Below are positions 1-9,107 of a stretch of 64,000 nucleotides of DNA, in pieces. Below the pieces are notes generated by a model. It saw only the letters and a program-made list of their open reading frames with translations, did no database searches and was not told where the DNA came from. Where the stretch lies: NCBI RefSeq assembly GCF_009765355.1, contig NZ_VTHK01000013.1, positions 1-64,000 on the forward strand, written 5' to 3'. The translations under genes were made by a program, and so were the position numbers. Source of the stretch: Amycolatopsis anabasis. Lineage in GTDB: Bacteria > Actinomycetota > Actinomycetes > Mycobacteriales > Pseudonocardiaceae. The stretch's first letter is position 1. The number at the start of each line of letters is the position of its first letter.

Positions 1-70
1 CCCAGGTCCACCGATCCCTCACCGCCTACGACCACTGACCTTGGAATAGGTCATCTAGGAGCGCGATCAC

Positions 71-388
71 ATGCTCATCTGGGGTTACCGGCAGAAGGTC
101 CTGCACCTCGCCATGGCGACTTTCCTCTGCGGAACCTGCGGCAATCCGACCGCCCACGCCCTGCGGCGAGCCGTCACGAAGTTCACCCTGTTCTTCATCC
201 CGCTGTTCCCGATCCACTCGAAGTACTTCACCCAGTGCACGTTCTGCGGCGCGACCAACCGGCTGACCAAGGACCAAGCCCAGCAGGTCCTCGCCACCGC
301 CCAGCCCGCCCAAGACCAAGCCGCGCACCAGCCCGCGCCCCAGCAGCCGCAACCCCACCCGCAGTACCAGCACCCCCACCAACCCTGA
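71..388 (+). CDS. zinc-ribbon domain protein
   Basis: Small 105-residue protein with two CxxC knuckles (C20/C23 and C56/C59), the pattern of a structural zinc ribbon. A hydrophobic stretch at about 38-48 lies between them, and the last 30 residues are rich in Gln, Pro and Ala. The start codon follows an AGGAG-type ribosome site (54-62). An internal ATG at residue 15 would keep both knuckles and is the alternative start. Such proteins are widespread in actinomycetes with no assigned function. Zinc binding is inferred from the motif. Confidence 0.75.
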   Translation: MLIWGYRQKVLHLAMATFLCGTCGNPTAHALRRAVTKFTLFFIPLFPIHSKYFTQCTFCGATNRLTKDQAQQVLATAQPAQDQAAHQPAPQQPQPHPQYQHPHQP

Positions 389-402
389 CCCGCTCCGATC
401 CC

Positions 403-537
403 GCGAGCCGCACGCCCGGGCACCCGAACTACACGCTCGGGCACGCGAGTTGCACGCTCACGCACGCGAACTGCACGCTCGGGACCGCGAGTCGCACGCT
501 CAGGCACGCGAACTGCACGTTCGGGACCGCGAGTTCG
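403..537. repeat. 21-bp tandem repeat, about 6.4 copies
   Basis: Six units of exactly 21 bases (403-528) plus a 9-base partial unit. The consensus is GCGAACTGCACGCTCGGGCA followed by C. Units differ by one to five substitutions with no length change, so every frame reads as a seven-residue repeat (for example HANCTLG). It fills most of the gap between the zinc-ribbon gene and the DUF3592 gene, which converge on it. No ribosome site or conserved domain suggests translation. It could be a transcription-end structure or an expanded intergenic element. Confidence 0.85.
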
Positions 538-591
538 TCGGCCGGGAACCGAGGGGGTGGCCCGCCGTCCGGGGAACGCGGCGCGAGCCGG

Positions 592-1029
592 TCAGGCGAC
601 CGGGGCGGCGCGGCGGGAACGGTGGCGCAGCCACCACAGCAGGGGGCCCGCGACCAGCCAGGTGAACAGCACGGTGGTGCCCAGGGGCAGCAGGGTGTTC
701 GCGGCGGACCGGCCGGCGACCCGGGCGATTTCCGGGTCGCTGGTGTCGTACTCGATCCGCACCAGGTCACCGGCACGCAGTCCTTCGGGGTAGAGCACAC
801 CGGTCGACGGGACGTGCTGGATGCCGTCCGGGGTGTCGAAGCGGATGATCGTGCGGTCGAAGGACACCGAGTCGACCTGGGCGTTCGCGGTGCCGAGGTG
901 GTTCGCGATCGCCCGGTCGTTGCGGATGGCGGCGAACACCAGGGACACGCACAGCACCGTGATCAACACGGCGACCGCGAGGGCCACGCGCCACCAGATG
1001 CGCTGCAGCCGCTCCCGTTTCGCCGTCAC
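592..1029 (-). CDS. DUF3592 membrane protein
   Basis: 145-residue protein with a basic N-terminus, a membrane helix at about 13-33, a soluble beta-rich middle segment with the LRAGDLVRIEYD pattern typical of DUF3592, and a second helix at about 112-130. The function of the family is unknown. The GTG start has no ribosome site. A TATGCT -10 hexamer (1036-1041 on the minus strand) sits six bases upstream of it, so the mRNA is probably leaderless. The gene lies just behind a strong hairpin that ends the neighbouring peptidase gene. Confidence 0.75.
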   Translation of the reverse strand: MTAKRERLQRIWWRVALAVAVLITVLCVSLVFAAIRNDRAIANHLGTANAQVDSVSFDRTIIRFDTPDGIQHVPSTGVLYPEGLRAGDLVRIEYDTSDPEIARVAGRSAANTLLPLGTTVLFTWLVAGPLLWWLRHRSRRAAPVA

Positions 1030-1044
1030 GAGCCGAGCATAGAG

Positions 1045-1082
1045 CCGGGGCCGCCACCCGCGTGGACGGGTGGCGGCCCCGG
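1045..1082 (-). terminator. hairpin terminator after the M1 peptidase gene
   Basis: Perfect 16-bp inverted repeat (1045-1060 with 1067-1082) with a six-base loop, 25 bases past the peptidase stop codon. There is no T-tract, as is usual for high-GC actinomycete terminators. It also overlaps the expected -35 region of the DUF3592 promoter. Confidence 0.7.
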
Positions 1083-1106
1083 ATCGGCCGGACCGATCAG
1101 TGCCGG

Positions 1107-2630
1107 TCAGTGCCGGTGGTGCGCGGCGAGTTCGGCGTGCGTGAGCTGGATCGCCGGGTACGACTTCGGCGCCACCGGCGGGCCGCTCGCGGTGCGGGCC
1201 GCCGCGGCGGGCTGGCCGTTCGGGCTGACCGAAGGCTTGCCCTTCGCGTAGATCCAGGTCTGGAACAGCTCGAACAGCGGCTTGCCGGAGATCTTCTCGG
1301 CGAGCGCGATGAACTCCGGGATCCGCGCGGTGCCACCCTTCTTCCGCGCCTGCCAGGTCTTCAGGATCGTGAAGAACGCCTCATCGCCGACGGCCTTGCG
1401 CAGGGCGTGCACGGCGAGCGCGCCCCGGTCGTAGACCGCGCCGTCGAACTGCTTGTCGGCGCCCGGGTTGGCGACCACGACCTGCCAGAACGGGCTGTCG
1501 GCCGGGTACGAGTCGTAGGTGTACTCGGCCAGTTCGTCGGCCGTGCCCTCGCCCTCGTGCTCGGACCACAGGTACTCCGCGTAGGTCGCGAAGCCCTCGT
1601 TGAGCCAGATGTCGCTCCACGAGCCGACCGCGACCGAATCGCCGAACCACTGGTGCGCGTTCTCGTGCGCCACCACCGAGGTGTTGGTGCCCGAACGCCA
1701 GAAGCCCCGCCCGTACACCGGCCGCGTCTGGTTCTCCAGCGCGAAGCTGAGCCCGTTGGACGCCACGCCGCCCTGCGCCTCGAACGGGTAGGGCCCGAAC
1801 CGGGTGGCCAGGAACTCGTTGACCTCCGGGGTCCGCTCGATGCTCGCCTTGGCCGCCGGGACCGCCTCGCCGAGCGACGGGTCGTAGGCGGTGATGAACG
1901 GCTGGCCGTTCGGCGTGGTCGACTGGAAGATCTCGAAGGCGCCGACCTCCAGCGAGGTCAGGTAGGTGGCCTGCGGCTGGGTGCTCCGCCAGTTCCAGCG
2001 GGTCCACCCCGCGCGGTTCTTGGTCTTGCGCACCAGCGTGCCGTTGGACAGCGCCGACACGTTGTCCGGCACCTCCACCGAAACGTCGAAGGTGGCCTTG
2101 TCCGTGGGGTGGTCGTTGGACGGGTACCACCACTCCGCGCTCTGCGGCTCGTCCACCGCGAGCGCGCCGTCCGGCGTCTTCTTCCACGCGGTGACCCCGT
2201 CGATCACGACCTTCGAGGGCGTGTCCGCGTAGTTGACCACCACGGTGATCGGCTGCCGCGCGGCGAGCGGCCGAGCCGGGGTGACGACCAGTTCGCTCGG
2301 ATCCTCCGGATCGTTGGCGAACTTCGCGGGCGCGTTGTTCACCCGTACCGAATTCACCTTGAGCCCGAAGTCCAGGTTGAAACTGGACAATTCCTGGGTG
2401 GTGGTGGCAAGAATGGTGGTAGTACCGGACAACTGGTCGGTAGTGGGTTGATAAGTGAGCCGAATGTCGTAATGGGATACGTCGTAACCGCCGTTTCCCG
2501 CGCCCGGGTAGTAGGAATCCCCGACGCCGGGCGCACCTGCCGCGGGCGCGGCACCGGCCGTGCCGCCCAGCAGGACTGTCACGACACCGGCGGCCACGGC
2601 CCCCAGGCCCGCGCGAGTTCGCAGACGCAT
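1107..2630 (-). CDS. secreted M1 family metallopeptidase
   Basis: Zinc aminopeptidase-type enzyme of about 507 residues. The chosen start opens a classic signal peptide (Arg-rich start, Ala/Val/Leu core to about residue 30) and follows an AGGAGG site by nine bases. The frame stays open upstream, but that stretch lacks a signal and runs into the divergent gene. The zinc site is HENAH followed after exactly 18 residues by the Glu ligand in WLNEGF, the HExxH-x18-E gluzincin signature. A GAMEN-like ALENQ loop precedes it, and a YDRG tyrosine downstream fits the transition-state residue. The length is short for M1, so it probably has only the N-terminal beta and catalytic domains. Extracellular peptide trimming is the likely role; the substrate is unknown. 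Confidence 0.9.
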   Translation of the reverse strand: MRLRTRAGLGAVAAGVVTVLLGGTAGAAPAAGAPGVGDSYYPGAGNGGYDVSHYDIRLTYQPTTDQLSGTTTILATTTQELSSFNLDFGLKVNSVRVNNAPAKFANDPEDPSELVVTPARPLAARQPITVVVNYADTPSKVVIDGVTAWKKTPDGALAVDEPQSAEWWYPSNDHPTDKATFDVSVEVPDNVSALSNGTLVRKTKNRAGWTRWNWRSTQPQATYLTSLEVGAFEIFQSTTPNGQPFITAYDPSLGEAVPAAKASIERTPEVNEFLATRFGPYPFEAQGGVASNGLSFALENQTRPVYGRGFWRSGTNTSVVAHENAHQWFGDSVAVGSWSDIWLNEGFATYAEYLWSEHEGEGTADELAEYTYDSYPADSPFWQVVVANPGADKQFDGAVYDRGALAVHALRKAVGDEAFFTILKTWQARKKGGTARIPEFIALAEKISGKPLFELFQTWIYAKGKPSVSPNGQPAAAARTASGPPVAPKSYPAIQLTHAELAAHHRH

Positions 2631-2742
2631 GTATACCCTCCTTTTGCAACGAGCGCGAAGAACGTAACCGGAAAAACGATCGCCGGTAACGGCCGGAAGG
2701 AGGGTCTTGAAATCTGAGAACGAGGCGAGCGCGACGTTGACC

Positions 2743-3498
2743 ATGGATCTCAACAGTGATCTCGGTGAAGGATTCGGGGTCTGGACGCTCGGGGACGACG
2801 AGGCGCTCCTCGGGATCGTCTCGAGCGCGAACGTCGCGTGCGGCTTCCACGCCGGCGATCCGTCGATCATGCGGGTCACCTGCGAACGGGCCGCCGCGAA
2901 CGGGGTGGCCATCGGCGCGCAGGTGTCCTACCGCGACCTCGCCGGTTTCGGCCGGCGCCGGATCGACGTGGCGCCGGGGGAACTCGCCGACGAGGTGACC
3001 TACCAGATCGGCGCGCTCGACGCGTTCGCCCGCGCGGCCGGGAGCCGGGTCAGCTACGTGAAACCGCACGGCGCGCTGTACAACGCGGTGGTCACCGACG
3101 CCGCGCAGGCCGCGGGGGTGGTCGAGGGCGTGCGCCGCTACTCCCCCGAGCTGCCGATCCTCGGGCTCCCCGGTTCCGAACTCCTGGCGGCCGCCGACGC
3201 GGCGGGCCTGGTCACCGTGCCCGAGGCGTTCGCCGACCGCGCCTACACCCCGCGGGGACATCTGGTGTCGCGGCGGGAACCGGGGGCGGTGCTACACGAC
3301 GTGCGGGAGATCGTGGCGCGCTGCGTGGACATGGCGGTGCACCGCCGGGTGATCGCGATCGACGGCACCGCGCTGCCCGTCGACGCCCGGTCGATCTGCG
3401 TGCACGGCGACACCCCGGGCGCGGTCGAGATCGCCCGCGAAGTGCGGGCCGCACTGCTCGCCGCCGACATCGCGCTGCGCCCGTTCGCGCCCGGTTAG
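2743..3498 (+). CDS. pxpA: 5-oxoprolinase subunit A-like (LamB/YcsF)
   Basis: 251-residue LamB/YcsF protein with the family signatures near the N-terminus ([11 protein letters not shown]), in the middle ([12 protein letters not shown]) and later (KPHGALYN). PxpA works with PxpB and PxpC as an ATP-dependent 5-oxoprolinase that opens pyroglutamate to glutamate. No pxpB or pxpC lies nearby, so this copy is an orphan in the window. ATG 2743 matches the usual family N-terminus. TTG 2707 sits three bases behind an AAGGAGGG site and would add 12 residues, so the start is uncertain. It is divergent from the M1 peptidase. Confidence 0.85.
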   Translation: MDLNSDLGEGFGVWTLGDDEALLGIVSSANVACGFHAGDPSIMRVTCERAAANGVAIGAQVSYRDLAGFGRRRIDVAPGELADEVTYQIGALDAFARAAGSRVSYVKPHGALYNAVVTDAAQAAGVVEGVRRYSPELPILGLPGSELLAAADAAGLVTVPEAFADRAYTPRGHLVSRREPGAVLHDVREIVARCVDMAVHRRVIAIDGTALPVDARSICVHGDTPGAVEIAREVRAALLAADIALRPFAPG

Positions 3499-3569
3499 TC
3501 ATCGCTGCCCCCGGAGGGGCGCCCGCTGCGGGATGAGAATTCGGGTGGGTCGCCTCGCGCGGTCGCGTC

Positions 3570-3587
3570 GAAAGCGCGCGCACTTTC
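3570..3587. repeat. intergenic GAAAG...CTTTC palindrome
   Basis: GAAAGCGCGCGCACTTTC, followed by GGG, lies in the 196-base gap between pxpA and menD, whose 3' ends converge here. A nearly identical perfect palindrome lies at 37876-37893. It may serve as a bidirectional stop, but recurrence elsewhere suggests a dispersed element. Confidence 0.55.
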
Positions 3588-3694
3588 GGGCCGCGTCGCG
3601 GCGGTACTTCCCCGCCACGGCGGGTTCCCGGGCACACGGGAGGGCACCGGGTACTGGGAACGCCTCCCAGCCGGAAGTCCTCCTGTTTCTCGGA

Positions 3695-5368
3695 TCAGGA
3701 AGAAACGGCCGCCGAGACGGCCGCGCGGAGGCGGGCGTGCAGGTCGCGGTGGCGGGACCGGTCCACCCGCACCTCGACGACCCGCAGGCCGGGCGCCGGG
3801 CGCAGGGCGGCGCGGAACTCGGTGAGCGTCTCGGCCACCACGTGCGGCACGTGGTACCCCGCGCACAGCGCGCCGAGGTCGGCGCCGTGCGGAGTGCCGA
3901 ACACCCGCTCGAAGCTGTCGTTGTGCTCCGGCGCGCCCTGTTCGAGCAGGGTGAAGATGCCGCCGCCGTCGTCGTTGAGCACCACGATCGTCAGGTCCGG
4001 GCGCGCCTCGGCGGGCCCGGTGAGCAGGCCGTTCGCGTCGTGCAGGAAGGTCAGGTCGCCGATCAGCGCGTAGGAGTGGCCCCGGTGCACGGTCGCCGCG
4101 CCGATCGCGGTGGACACCGTGCCGTCGATCCCGGCCACCCCGCGGTTGCGGTGCACCAGCACATCCGGCCGGATTCCCCCCGCCAAAGCCACGTCCCGGG
4201 TCGGGTTGGACGAGCCCACCACCAGCAGCGCGTCCGGGGGCAGGGCGTCCACCAGTTCGGCGGCGAGCCGCAGCCCGCTCGGCCACGGTTCGTCGGCCAG
4301 CGCCGTGGTCACCGCCGCCTTCGCCGCCGCGTCCGCCCGCTGCCAGTGGGCCAGCCAGTCCGGATCGGCGGGTTTGGTCGGTTCGGCGAACCACTGGCCG
4401 ACCTGGCGGACGTTGTGCGCGGGGGCGGGCCAGTCCGAATCGGGCCGCACCAGCAGCACCTCGACGTCCGCGTCCGACAGCAGCGACTGGACCTGCCGGA
4501 ACACGGTCGGCCGCCCGAGGCACAGCACCTGCTCGGGTTTGTGCGCCGCGATGAACTCCTCGACGCCCAGCAGCCACGCCCCGGACCCGATCGCGGTCGA
4601 ACCGGCGAGGCCGAGCCCGCCGGTCTCGGACACCACCGGCCAGCCGTGCTGTTCGGCCCATTCGCTGGCCGCCCGCACCCCGGTGTCGCAGGCGATCACC
4701 AGGCCGCACCGCGCCGAGGGCACCACGAACGCGGGCAGCGCCCCGAAATCCGGCAGCTCGGTCCAGCGTTCCCCGCCGGGCCGCCCCTCCAGGGACTCGT
4801 ACCAGTCTTCGTCGCCGTCGATATCCGGTACCAGCGGTTCGCGGAACGGGATGTTCAGGTGCACCGGGCCGCAACGCCATTCGCCGTAGGCGGCGTTCCA
4901 CGCCCGGCAGATCTGGCTGCGCCAGTAGGAGTTCTGGCCCGCGCGGCGCTCGGCGACGGCCAGTTCGTCGAAGTAGCGGACCGCGTCGCCGTAGAGCTGG
5001 TGCTGGTCGATCACCTGGCTCGCGCCCGCGGACCGCAGTTCCGGCGGCCGGTCCGCGGTGAGCACGATCAGCGGCACCCCGGCGCGATCGGCCTCCAGCA
5101 CGGCCGGGTGGAAGTTCGCCGCCGCGGTGCCCGAAGTGCACAGCACCGCGACCGGGCGGCCGGTGCGCGCGGCGATGCCGAGTGCGAGGAACGCGGCGCC
5201 CCGCTCGTCGATCCGCACGTGCAGCCGGAGCTTCCCGGCGGCCGCGGCCTCGTACAGCGCGATCGAAAGTGGAGCGTTGCGCGACCCCGGGCACAACACG
5301 ACGTGGGAGACGGTGTTGCGGACCAGTTCGTCCACAATGACCCGGGCCTGCGCGGTGGACGGATTCAC
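3695..5368 (-). CDS. menD: MenD, SEPHCHC synthase
   Basis: 557-residue thiamine-diphosphate enzyme that joins 2-oxoglutarate and isochorismate in menaquinone synthesis. The N-terminal half has the TPP-activating Glu in RIDERGAAF and the VLCTSGTAAANFHPAV segment typical of MenD. The C-terminal half has the metal/TPP motif GDLTFLHDANGLL. The length is normal. GTG 5368 was chosen because the protein begins NPSTAQ as in homologues and an AGGAG lies about ten bases upstream; the longer open frame runs through menB. It is divergent from menB with 69 bases between start codons. Confidence 0.95.
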   Translation of the reverse strand: MNPSTAQARVIVDELVRNTVSHVVLCPGSRNAPLSIALYEAAAAGKLRLHVRIDERGAAFLALGIAARTGRPVAVLCTSGTAAANFHPAVLEADRAGVPLIVLTADRPPELRSAGASQVIDQHQLYGDAVRYFDELAVAERRAGQNSYWRSQICRAWNAAYGEWRCGPVHLNIPFREPLVPDIDGDEDWYESLEGRPGGERWTELPDFGALPAFVVPSARCGLVIACDTGVRAASEWAEQHGWPVVSETGGLGLAGSTAIGSGAWLLGVEEFIAAHKPEQVLCLGRPTVFRQVQSLLSDADVEVLLVRPDSDWPAPAHNVRQVGQWFAEPTKPADPDWLAHWQRADAAAKAAVTTALADEPWPSGLRLAAELVDALPPDALLVVGSSNPTRDVALAGGIRPDVLVHRNRGVAGIDGTVSTAIGAATVHRGHSYALIGDLTFLHDANGLLTGPAEARPDLTIVVLNDDGGGIFTLLEQGAPEHNDSFERVFGTPHGADLGALCAGYHVPHVVAETLTEFRAALRPAPGLRVVEVRVDRSRHRDLHARLRAAVSAAVSS

Positions 5369-5424
5369 CGGCGGACTCCTGGTCCGGCGGCAATCCTGGC
5401 GCGGCTGTTCACGGGCACACGTCC

Positions 5425-5438
5425 TATTCTCCCAAACG
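5425..5438 (+). promoter_or_regulatory. menB leaderless promoter -10
   Basis: TATTCT (5425-5430) is followed by seven bases and then the GTG start of menB. There is no ribosome site, so transcription probably begins at or next to the start codon. Confidence 0.5.
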
Positions 5439-6361
5439 TGCATGACGCCCAGGTTTCCGAGCTGTTCGACCCGACCGCGTGGACCGAGGTCCCGGGGTTC
5501 GAGTTCACCGACATCACCTACCACCGCTCGTCCGAGAGCCGGTCCGGCAAACGCGTCGCGCGGATCGCGTTCCACCGCCCGGAGGTCCGCAACGCCTTCC
5601 GTCCACACACCGTCGACGAGCTCCTCCACGCGTTCGACCACGCGCGGCGCAGCTCGGACGTCGGCTGCATCCTCCTCACCGGCAACGGGCCTTCGGCCAA
5701 GGACGGCGGCTGGGCGTTCTGCTCCGGTGGTGACCAGCGTATTCGCGGACGCTCCGGCTATCAGTACGCGGCCGGGGAGACCTCGGACACTGTGGATCCG
5801 GCCACCGCCGGTCGCCTGCACATTCTGGAGGTTCAGCGGCTGATCCGCTTCATGCCCAAGCCGGTGATCGCGGTCGTCAACGGCTGGGCCGCGGGCGGCG
5901 GGCACTCGCTGCACGTGGTGTGCGATCTCACCCTCGCCTCGGCCGAGCACGCGCGGTTCAAGCAGACCGACGCGGACGTGGGCTCGTTCGACGGCGGTTT
6001 CGGCTCGGCCTACCTCGCCCGCCAGGTCGGGCAGAAGTTCGCGCGGGAGATCTTCTTCCTCGGCCGGTCCTACACGGCCGAGGAGATGCAGCGGATGGGC
6101 GCGGTGAACGCCGTGGTGCCGCACGCCGAGCTGGAAGCCGAGGCGCTGCGCTGGGCCTGGGAGATCAACGGCAAGTCGCCGACCGCGCAGCGGATGCTCA
6201 AGTACGCGTTCAACCTCATCGACGACGGGCTCGTCGGGCAGCAGCTGTTCGCCGGGGAAACCACCCGGTTGGCCTACATGCAGGAGGAGGCCGTCGAGGG
6301 CCGCGACTCCTTCCTGGAGAAGCGGGCCCCGGACTGGTCCGCGTTCCCGTACTACTACTAG
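5438..6361 (+). CDS. menB: MenB, 1,4-dihydroxy-2-naphthoyl-CoA synthase
   Basis: 307-residue crotonase-fold enzyme that cyclises succinylbenzoyl-CoA to dihydroxynaphthoyl-CoA. Visible signatures are the oxyanion-hole/active loop FCSGGDQRIRG, NGWAAGGGHSLHVVCDL, and the MenB-specific TDADVGSFDGGFG segment. The C-terminal SAFPYYY end is typical of actinobacterial MenB. An ATG four bases downstream of the GTG is out of frame, which supports GTG 5438. menE follows after seven bases, so the two form an operon. Confidence 0.95.
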   Translation: MHDAQVSELFDPTAWTEVPGFEFTDITYHRSSESRSGKRVARIAFHRPEVRNAFRPHTVDELLHAFDHARRSSDVGCILLTGNGPSAKDGGWAFCSGGDQRIRGRSGYQYAAGETSDTVDPATAGRLHILEVQRLIRFMPKPVIAVVNGWAAGGGHSLHVVCDLTLASAEHARFKQTDADVGSFDGGFGSAYLARQVGQKFAREIFFLGRSYTAEEMQRMGAVNAVVPHAELEAEALRWAWEINGKSPTAQRMLKYAFNLIDDGLVGQQLFAGETTRLAYMQEEAVEGRDSFLEKRAPDWSAFPYYY

Positions 6362-6368
6362 GGCCGTC

Positions 6369-7523
6369 ATGCGCGAGGTGTGGCTCGACGGGAGCCGGGA
6401 GTCGATCGACGAGCTGCGCGGGGCGCTCGCCGACGCCCTCGAGGGCGGCCCGGCGGTCCTGCCGCTGAACGCCCGCGACGCGTCCGCCACCGCGCTGCGG
6501 GACGCGATGGCGCCGGAGGTCCCGGTCGAAGCGGGCACCGCGGTGCTCATCGCCACCTCCGGGTCGACCGGGGCCCCGAAGGGCGTGCTGCTGTCCGCCG
6601 CCGCGCTGCTCGCGTCGGCGACGGCCACGCACGAACGGCTCGGCGGGCCCGGCCGCTGGCTGCTGGCCACCCCGGCGCAGTTCATCGGCGGGCTGCAGGT
6701 CCTGGTGCGTTCCCTGCTCGCGGACGCCCGGCCCGCCGCGCTGCCGCCCGGCCCGTTCCGGCCGGACGCGTTCGCCGAGGCCACCGCCGATCTGCTCGCC
6801 GGGGACGGCCCCCGCTACACCGCGATGGTGCCCACCCAGCTGGTCCGCCTGCTCGACGCGGGCGGCGCCGGCCTGGCCGCGGCCCGCGCGTTCGACGCGA
6901 TCATCATCGGGGCCGCCGCCACCCCCGCGGACCTGCGCACCCGGGCCGCCGAGGCGGGGGTGACGATCCGGCCCGCCTACGGCATGAGCGAGACCGCGAG
7001 CGGCTGCGTCTACGACGGCCTGCCGCTGGACGGGGTGCGGGTCGAACTGGACGCCGGCGGCCGGATCCGGATCGGCGGGCCGGTGCTGGCACACGGCTAC
7101 CGGCTGCGGCCGGACCTGACCGGGGAAGCCTTCGGCGGCGGCTGGTTCACCACCGGCGACCAGGGCCGGTTCACCGCCGACGGCAGGCTCGAAGTGCTCG
7201 GCCGGATCGACGACGTGATCAACACCGGCGGGGTGAAGGTCGCCGCGGCCGCCGTGGAACGCGCGCTCGCCGCGTGCCCCGGCGTGCGCGAAGCCTGTGT
7301 CGTCGGGCTGCCCGATCGCGAATGGGGCGAGGTCGTCGCGGCGGCGGTCGTGCCCGGCGGAGCCGCCCCGCCGGAAGCGGAACTGCGGGCCGCGGTGCGC
7401 GAGGCGGCCGGTGCCGCCGCGGTGCCGAAACTCCTCGAGTTCGTCGACACGCTCCCGCTGCGGGGCCCGGGCAAGGTCGACCGCGCGGCGGTACGCGGGG
7501 TCTTCGCCCGTCCGGAGCAGTGA
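6369..7523 (+). CDS. menE: MenE, o-succinylbenzoate-CoA ligase
   Basis: 384-residue ANL-family ligase that activates o-succinylbenzoate with ATP and CoA, supplying the MenB substrate. It shows the ATP-binding P-loop TSGSTGAPKG, the adenylate motif YGMSET, the hinge region TTGDQGRF and the C-terminal catalytic lysine in GPGKVDR. It is compact compared with typical 450-500-residue ligases, as is usual for actinobacterial MenE. The ATG is seven bases after the menB stop. Confidence 0.92.
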   Translation: MREVWLDGSRESIDELRGALADALEGGPAVLPLNARDASATALRDAMAPEVPVEAGTAVLIATSGSTGAPKGVLLSAAALLASATATHERLGGPGRWLLATPAQFIGGLQVLVRSLLADARPAALPPGPFRPDAFAEATADLLAGDGPRYTAMVPTQLVRLLDAGGAGLAAARAFDAIIIGAAATPADLRTRAAEAGVTIRPAYGMSETASGCVYDGLPLDGVRVELDAGGRIRIGGPVLAHGYRLRPDLTGEAFGGGWFTTGDQGRFTADGRLEVLGRIDDVINTGGVKVAAAAVERALAACPGVREACVVGLPDREWGEVVAAAVVPGGAAPPEAELRAAVREAAGAAAVPKLLEFVDTLPLRGPGKVDRAAVRGVFARPEQ

Positions 7524-7648
7524 CGTTGCGCCATCGGCAGCTACTTTCGTCTGCATTTCGCGAGCTAATACCCGGAGCCGGTTGACAGTTCGCTACTCGC
7601 CGGTTTTGGCTCGATGCCAAGCTCACGGGGAAGCGAGGAGAACCGAAG

Positions 7649-8116
7649 ATGACCCCTGCCGAATTCGGGAAGATCCGCCGTCCACGTCCGGTCGCCCGCG
7701 CCGGGCGAGCGCTCGCGGCCTTGTTCGCGGGTGCGGCCGCGCTGGCGGTGACCGCCGCCCCGGCGAACGCGGACCCGGGGCTTCCGGCGAGCGGCACCCT
7801 CACCTGGTCCATCAAACCGGCCGTGCAGCCGGTCGAGGTCGTCGAGTTCGAACCGCATCAGCTCGAGCGCGGGGTCAACGCGGTGTGGGCCGACACGGAC
7901 GCGACGGTCCCCGCGGGCTCCACGACGGCCGTCGAGGTCCGCGGCCTGACCGCCGAGGGCACCTGGACGGAGTGGGCGCCGATCACCGCCGACGAGTTCG
8001 CGGTGCTGCCGCGGAGCACCCAGTCGGTGCAGACCCGGCTGCTGGTCACCAGGTCCCACGACGGCGCGTCGCCGGAGGTCCGCGAGATCGACCTCACCGC
8101 CTGGCAGACCTCGTAG
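7649..8116 (+). CDS. small exported protein, unknown function
   Basis: 155 residues with a Tat/Sec-like N-terminus ([11 protein letters not shown], then an Ala-rich core) and a likely cleavage after APANA near residue 45. The mature part is short and beta-rich and ends with a WQTS tail. GAGGAG lies seven bases before the ATG, and a TTGACA -35-like box is seen at 7582-7587 with a poor -10. I recognise no family. It lies between menE and menA, but nothing shows a role in menaquinone synthesis. Confidence 0.7.
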   Translation: MTPAEFGKIRRPRPVARAGRALAALFAGAAALAVTAAPANADPGLPASGTLTWSIKPAVQPVEVVEFEPHQLERGVNAVWADTDATVPAGSTTAVEVRGLTAEGTWTEWAPITADEFAVLPRSTQSVQTRLLVTRSHDGASPEVREIDLTAWQTS

Positions 8117-8126
8117 CCGCACCTCC

Positions 8127-8173
8127 CCGAATGCCACATTCGGCGCGTGCGGCGCGGCCGATGTGGCATTCGG
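8127..8173. repeat. 13-bp inverted repeat, AATGTGGC family
   Basis: CCGAATGCCACAT (8127-8139) and its exact complement ATGTGGCATTCGG (8161-8173) are separated by 21 bases, 10 bases after the exported-protein stop. It can act as a terminator hairpin. The arm matches 12 of 13 bases with the elements at 53338-53413, which points to a dispersed family. Confidence 0.7.
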
Positions 8174-8234
8174 CGCGCGGGATGCGCGGGGGGCGGTGCA
8201 CGGGTGGGTGAACGGTCGGCGAAGAATGATCGCC

Positions 8235-9107
8235 ATGGCAACGGTTTCGGAGTGGATCGAGGGGGCGCGCCCGCGGACTTTGCCCAACGCCATCGCGCCG
8301 GTGCTGGCGGGCGTGGCGGCGACGGTCGAACTCGACGCGTTCACCTGGTGGCAGTCGCTGCTCGCGCTCCTGGTCGCGCTCGCCCTGATCATCGGCGTGA
8401 ACTTCGCCAACGACTACTCCGACGGCATCCGCGGCACCGACGAGCACCGGGTCGGGCCGCTGCGGCTGGTCGGTTCCGGCGTCGCGAAGCCGAAGGCCGT
8501 GCTCACCGCGGCCCTGGTCTCGCTCGGCGCCGCCGGGGTGCTCGGGCTCGGGCTGGTCGCCGCGAGCGGCCGCTGGTGGCTGCTCGCGGTGGGCGCGGTG
8601 TGCATCGTCGGGGCGTGGTTCTACACCGGCGGCAAGCGCCCGTACGGCTACGCTGGTTTCGGCGAGATCGCGGTGTTCTGCTTCTTCGGGCTCGCCGCGG
8701 TGCTCGGCACGGTGTACGTGCAGGCCGGGCGGATCAGCTGGTACGCGCTGGGCTGCGCGGTCGCCATCGGCTGCCTGTCGACGGGCGTGCTGACCGCGAA
8801 CAACCTGCGGGACATCCCGACGGACACCGAATCCGGCAAGCGCACCCTCGCGGTGCGGCTCGGTGACGCCGGGACGCGGCGGCTCTACCTGGGCCTGGTG
8901 CTTGTGCCGTTCGTGGTGACCGTGGCGTTCGGGATCACGAAACCCTTGCTGCTGCTCGGTTTGCTCGCGGCCGGGCTGCTGATCGTGCCGACGCGTGCGG
9001 TGCTCGGCGGGAAGACCGGGCCCGGGCTGATCCCGGTGCTGCGGGACACCGGCATGGCCATGCTGGCCTGGGCCGTGCTCACCGGCATCGGCCTGATCGC
9101 GGGCTAA
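8235..9107 (+). CDS. menA: MenA, DHNA polyprenyltransferase
   Basis: 290-residue UbiA-family membrane enzyme that attaches a polyprenyl chain to 1,4-dihydroxy-2-naphthoate, the membrane step of menaquinone synthesis. It starts [20 protein letters not shown], typical of MenA. It has the prenyl-diphosphate/Mg motif [14 protein letters not shown] and the second Asp motif [16 protein letters not shown]. Eight or nine helices are apparent. ATG 8235 fits the family start; an in-frame ATG at 8226 is possible. Its TAA overlaps the stop codon of the convergent PLP enzyme gene by two bases. Confidence 0.93.
   Translation: MATVSEWIEGARPRTLPNAIAPVLAGVAATVELDAFTWWQSLLALLVALALIIGVNFANDYSDGIRGTDEHRVGPLRLVGSGVAKPKAVLTAALVSLGAAGVLGLGLVAASGRWWLLAVGAVCIVGAWFYTGGKRPYGYAGFGEIAVFCFFGLAAVLGTVYVQAGRISWYALGCAVAIGCLSTGVLTANNLRDIPTDTESGKRTLAVRLGDAGTRRLYLGLVLVPFVVTVAFGITKPLLLLGLLAAGLLIVPTRAVLGGKTGPGLIPVLRDTGMAMLAWAVLTGIGLIAG

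Noticed and set aside
1-38. Possible C-terminal tail of a gene entering the window (frame ending VHRSLTAYDH, stop 36-38)
   Set aside because: Only 11 codons are visible and nothing can be matched to a family.
5369-6784. Very long N-terminal extension of MenD
   Set aside because: It lies antisense to menB/menE and has shadow-frame composition.
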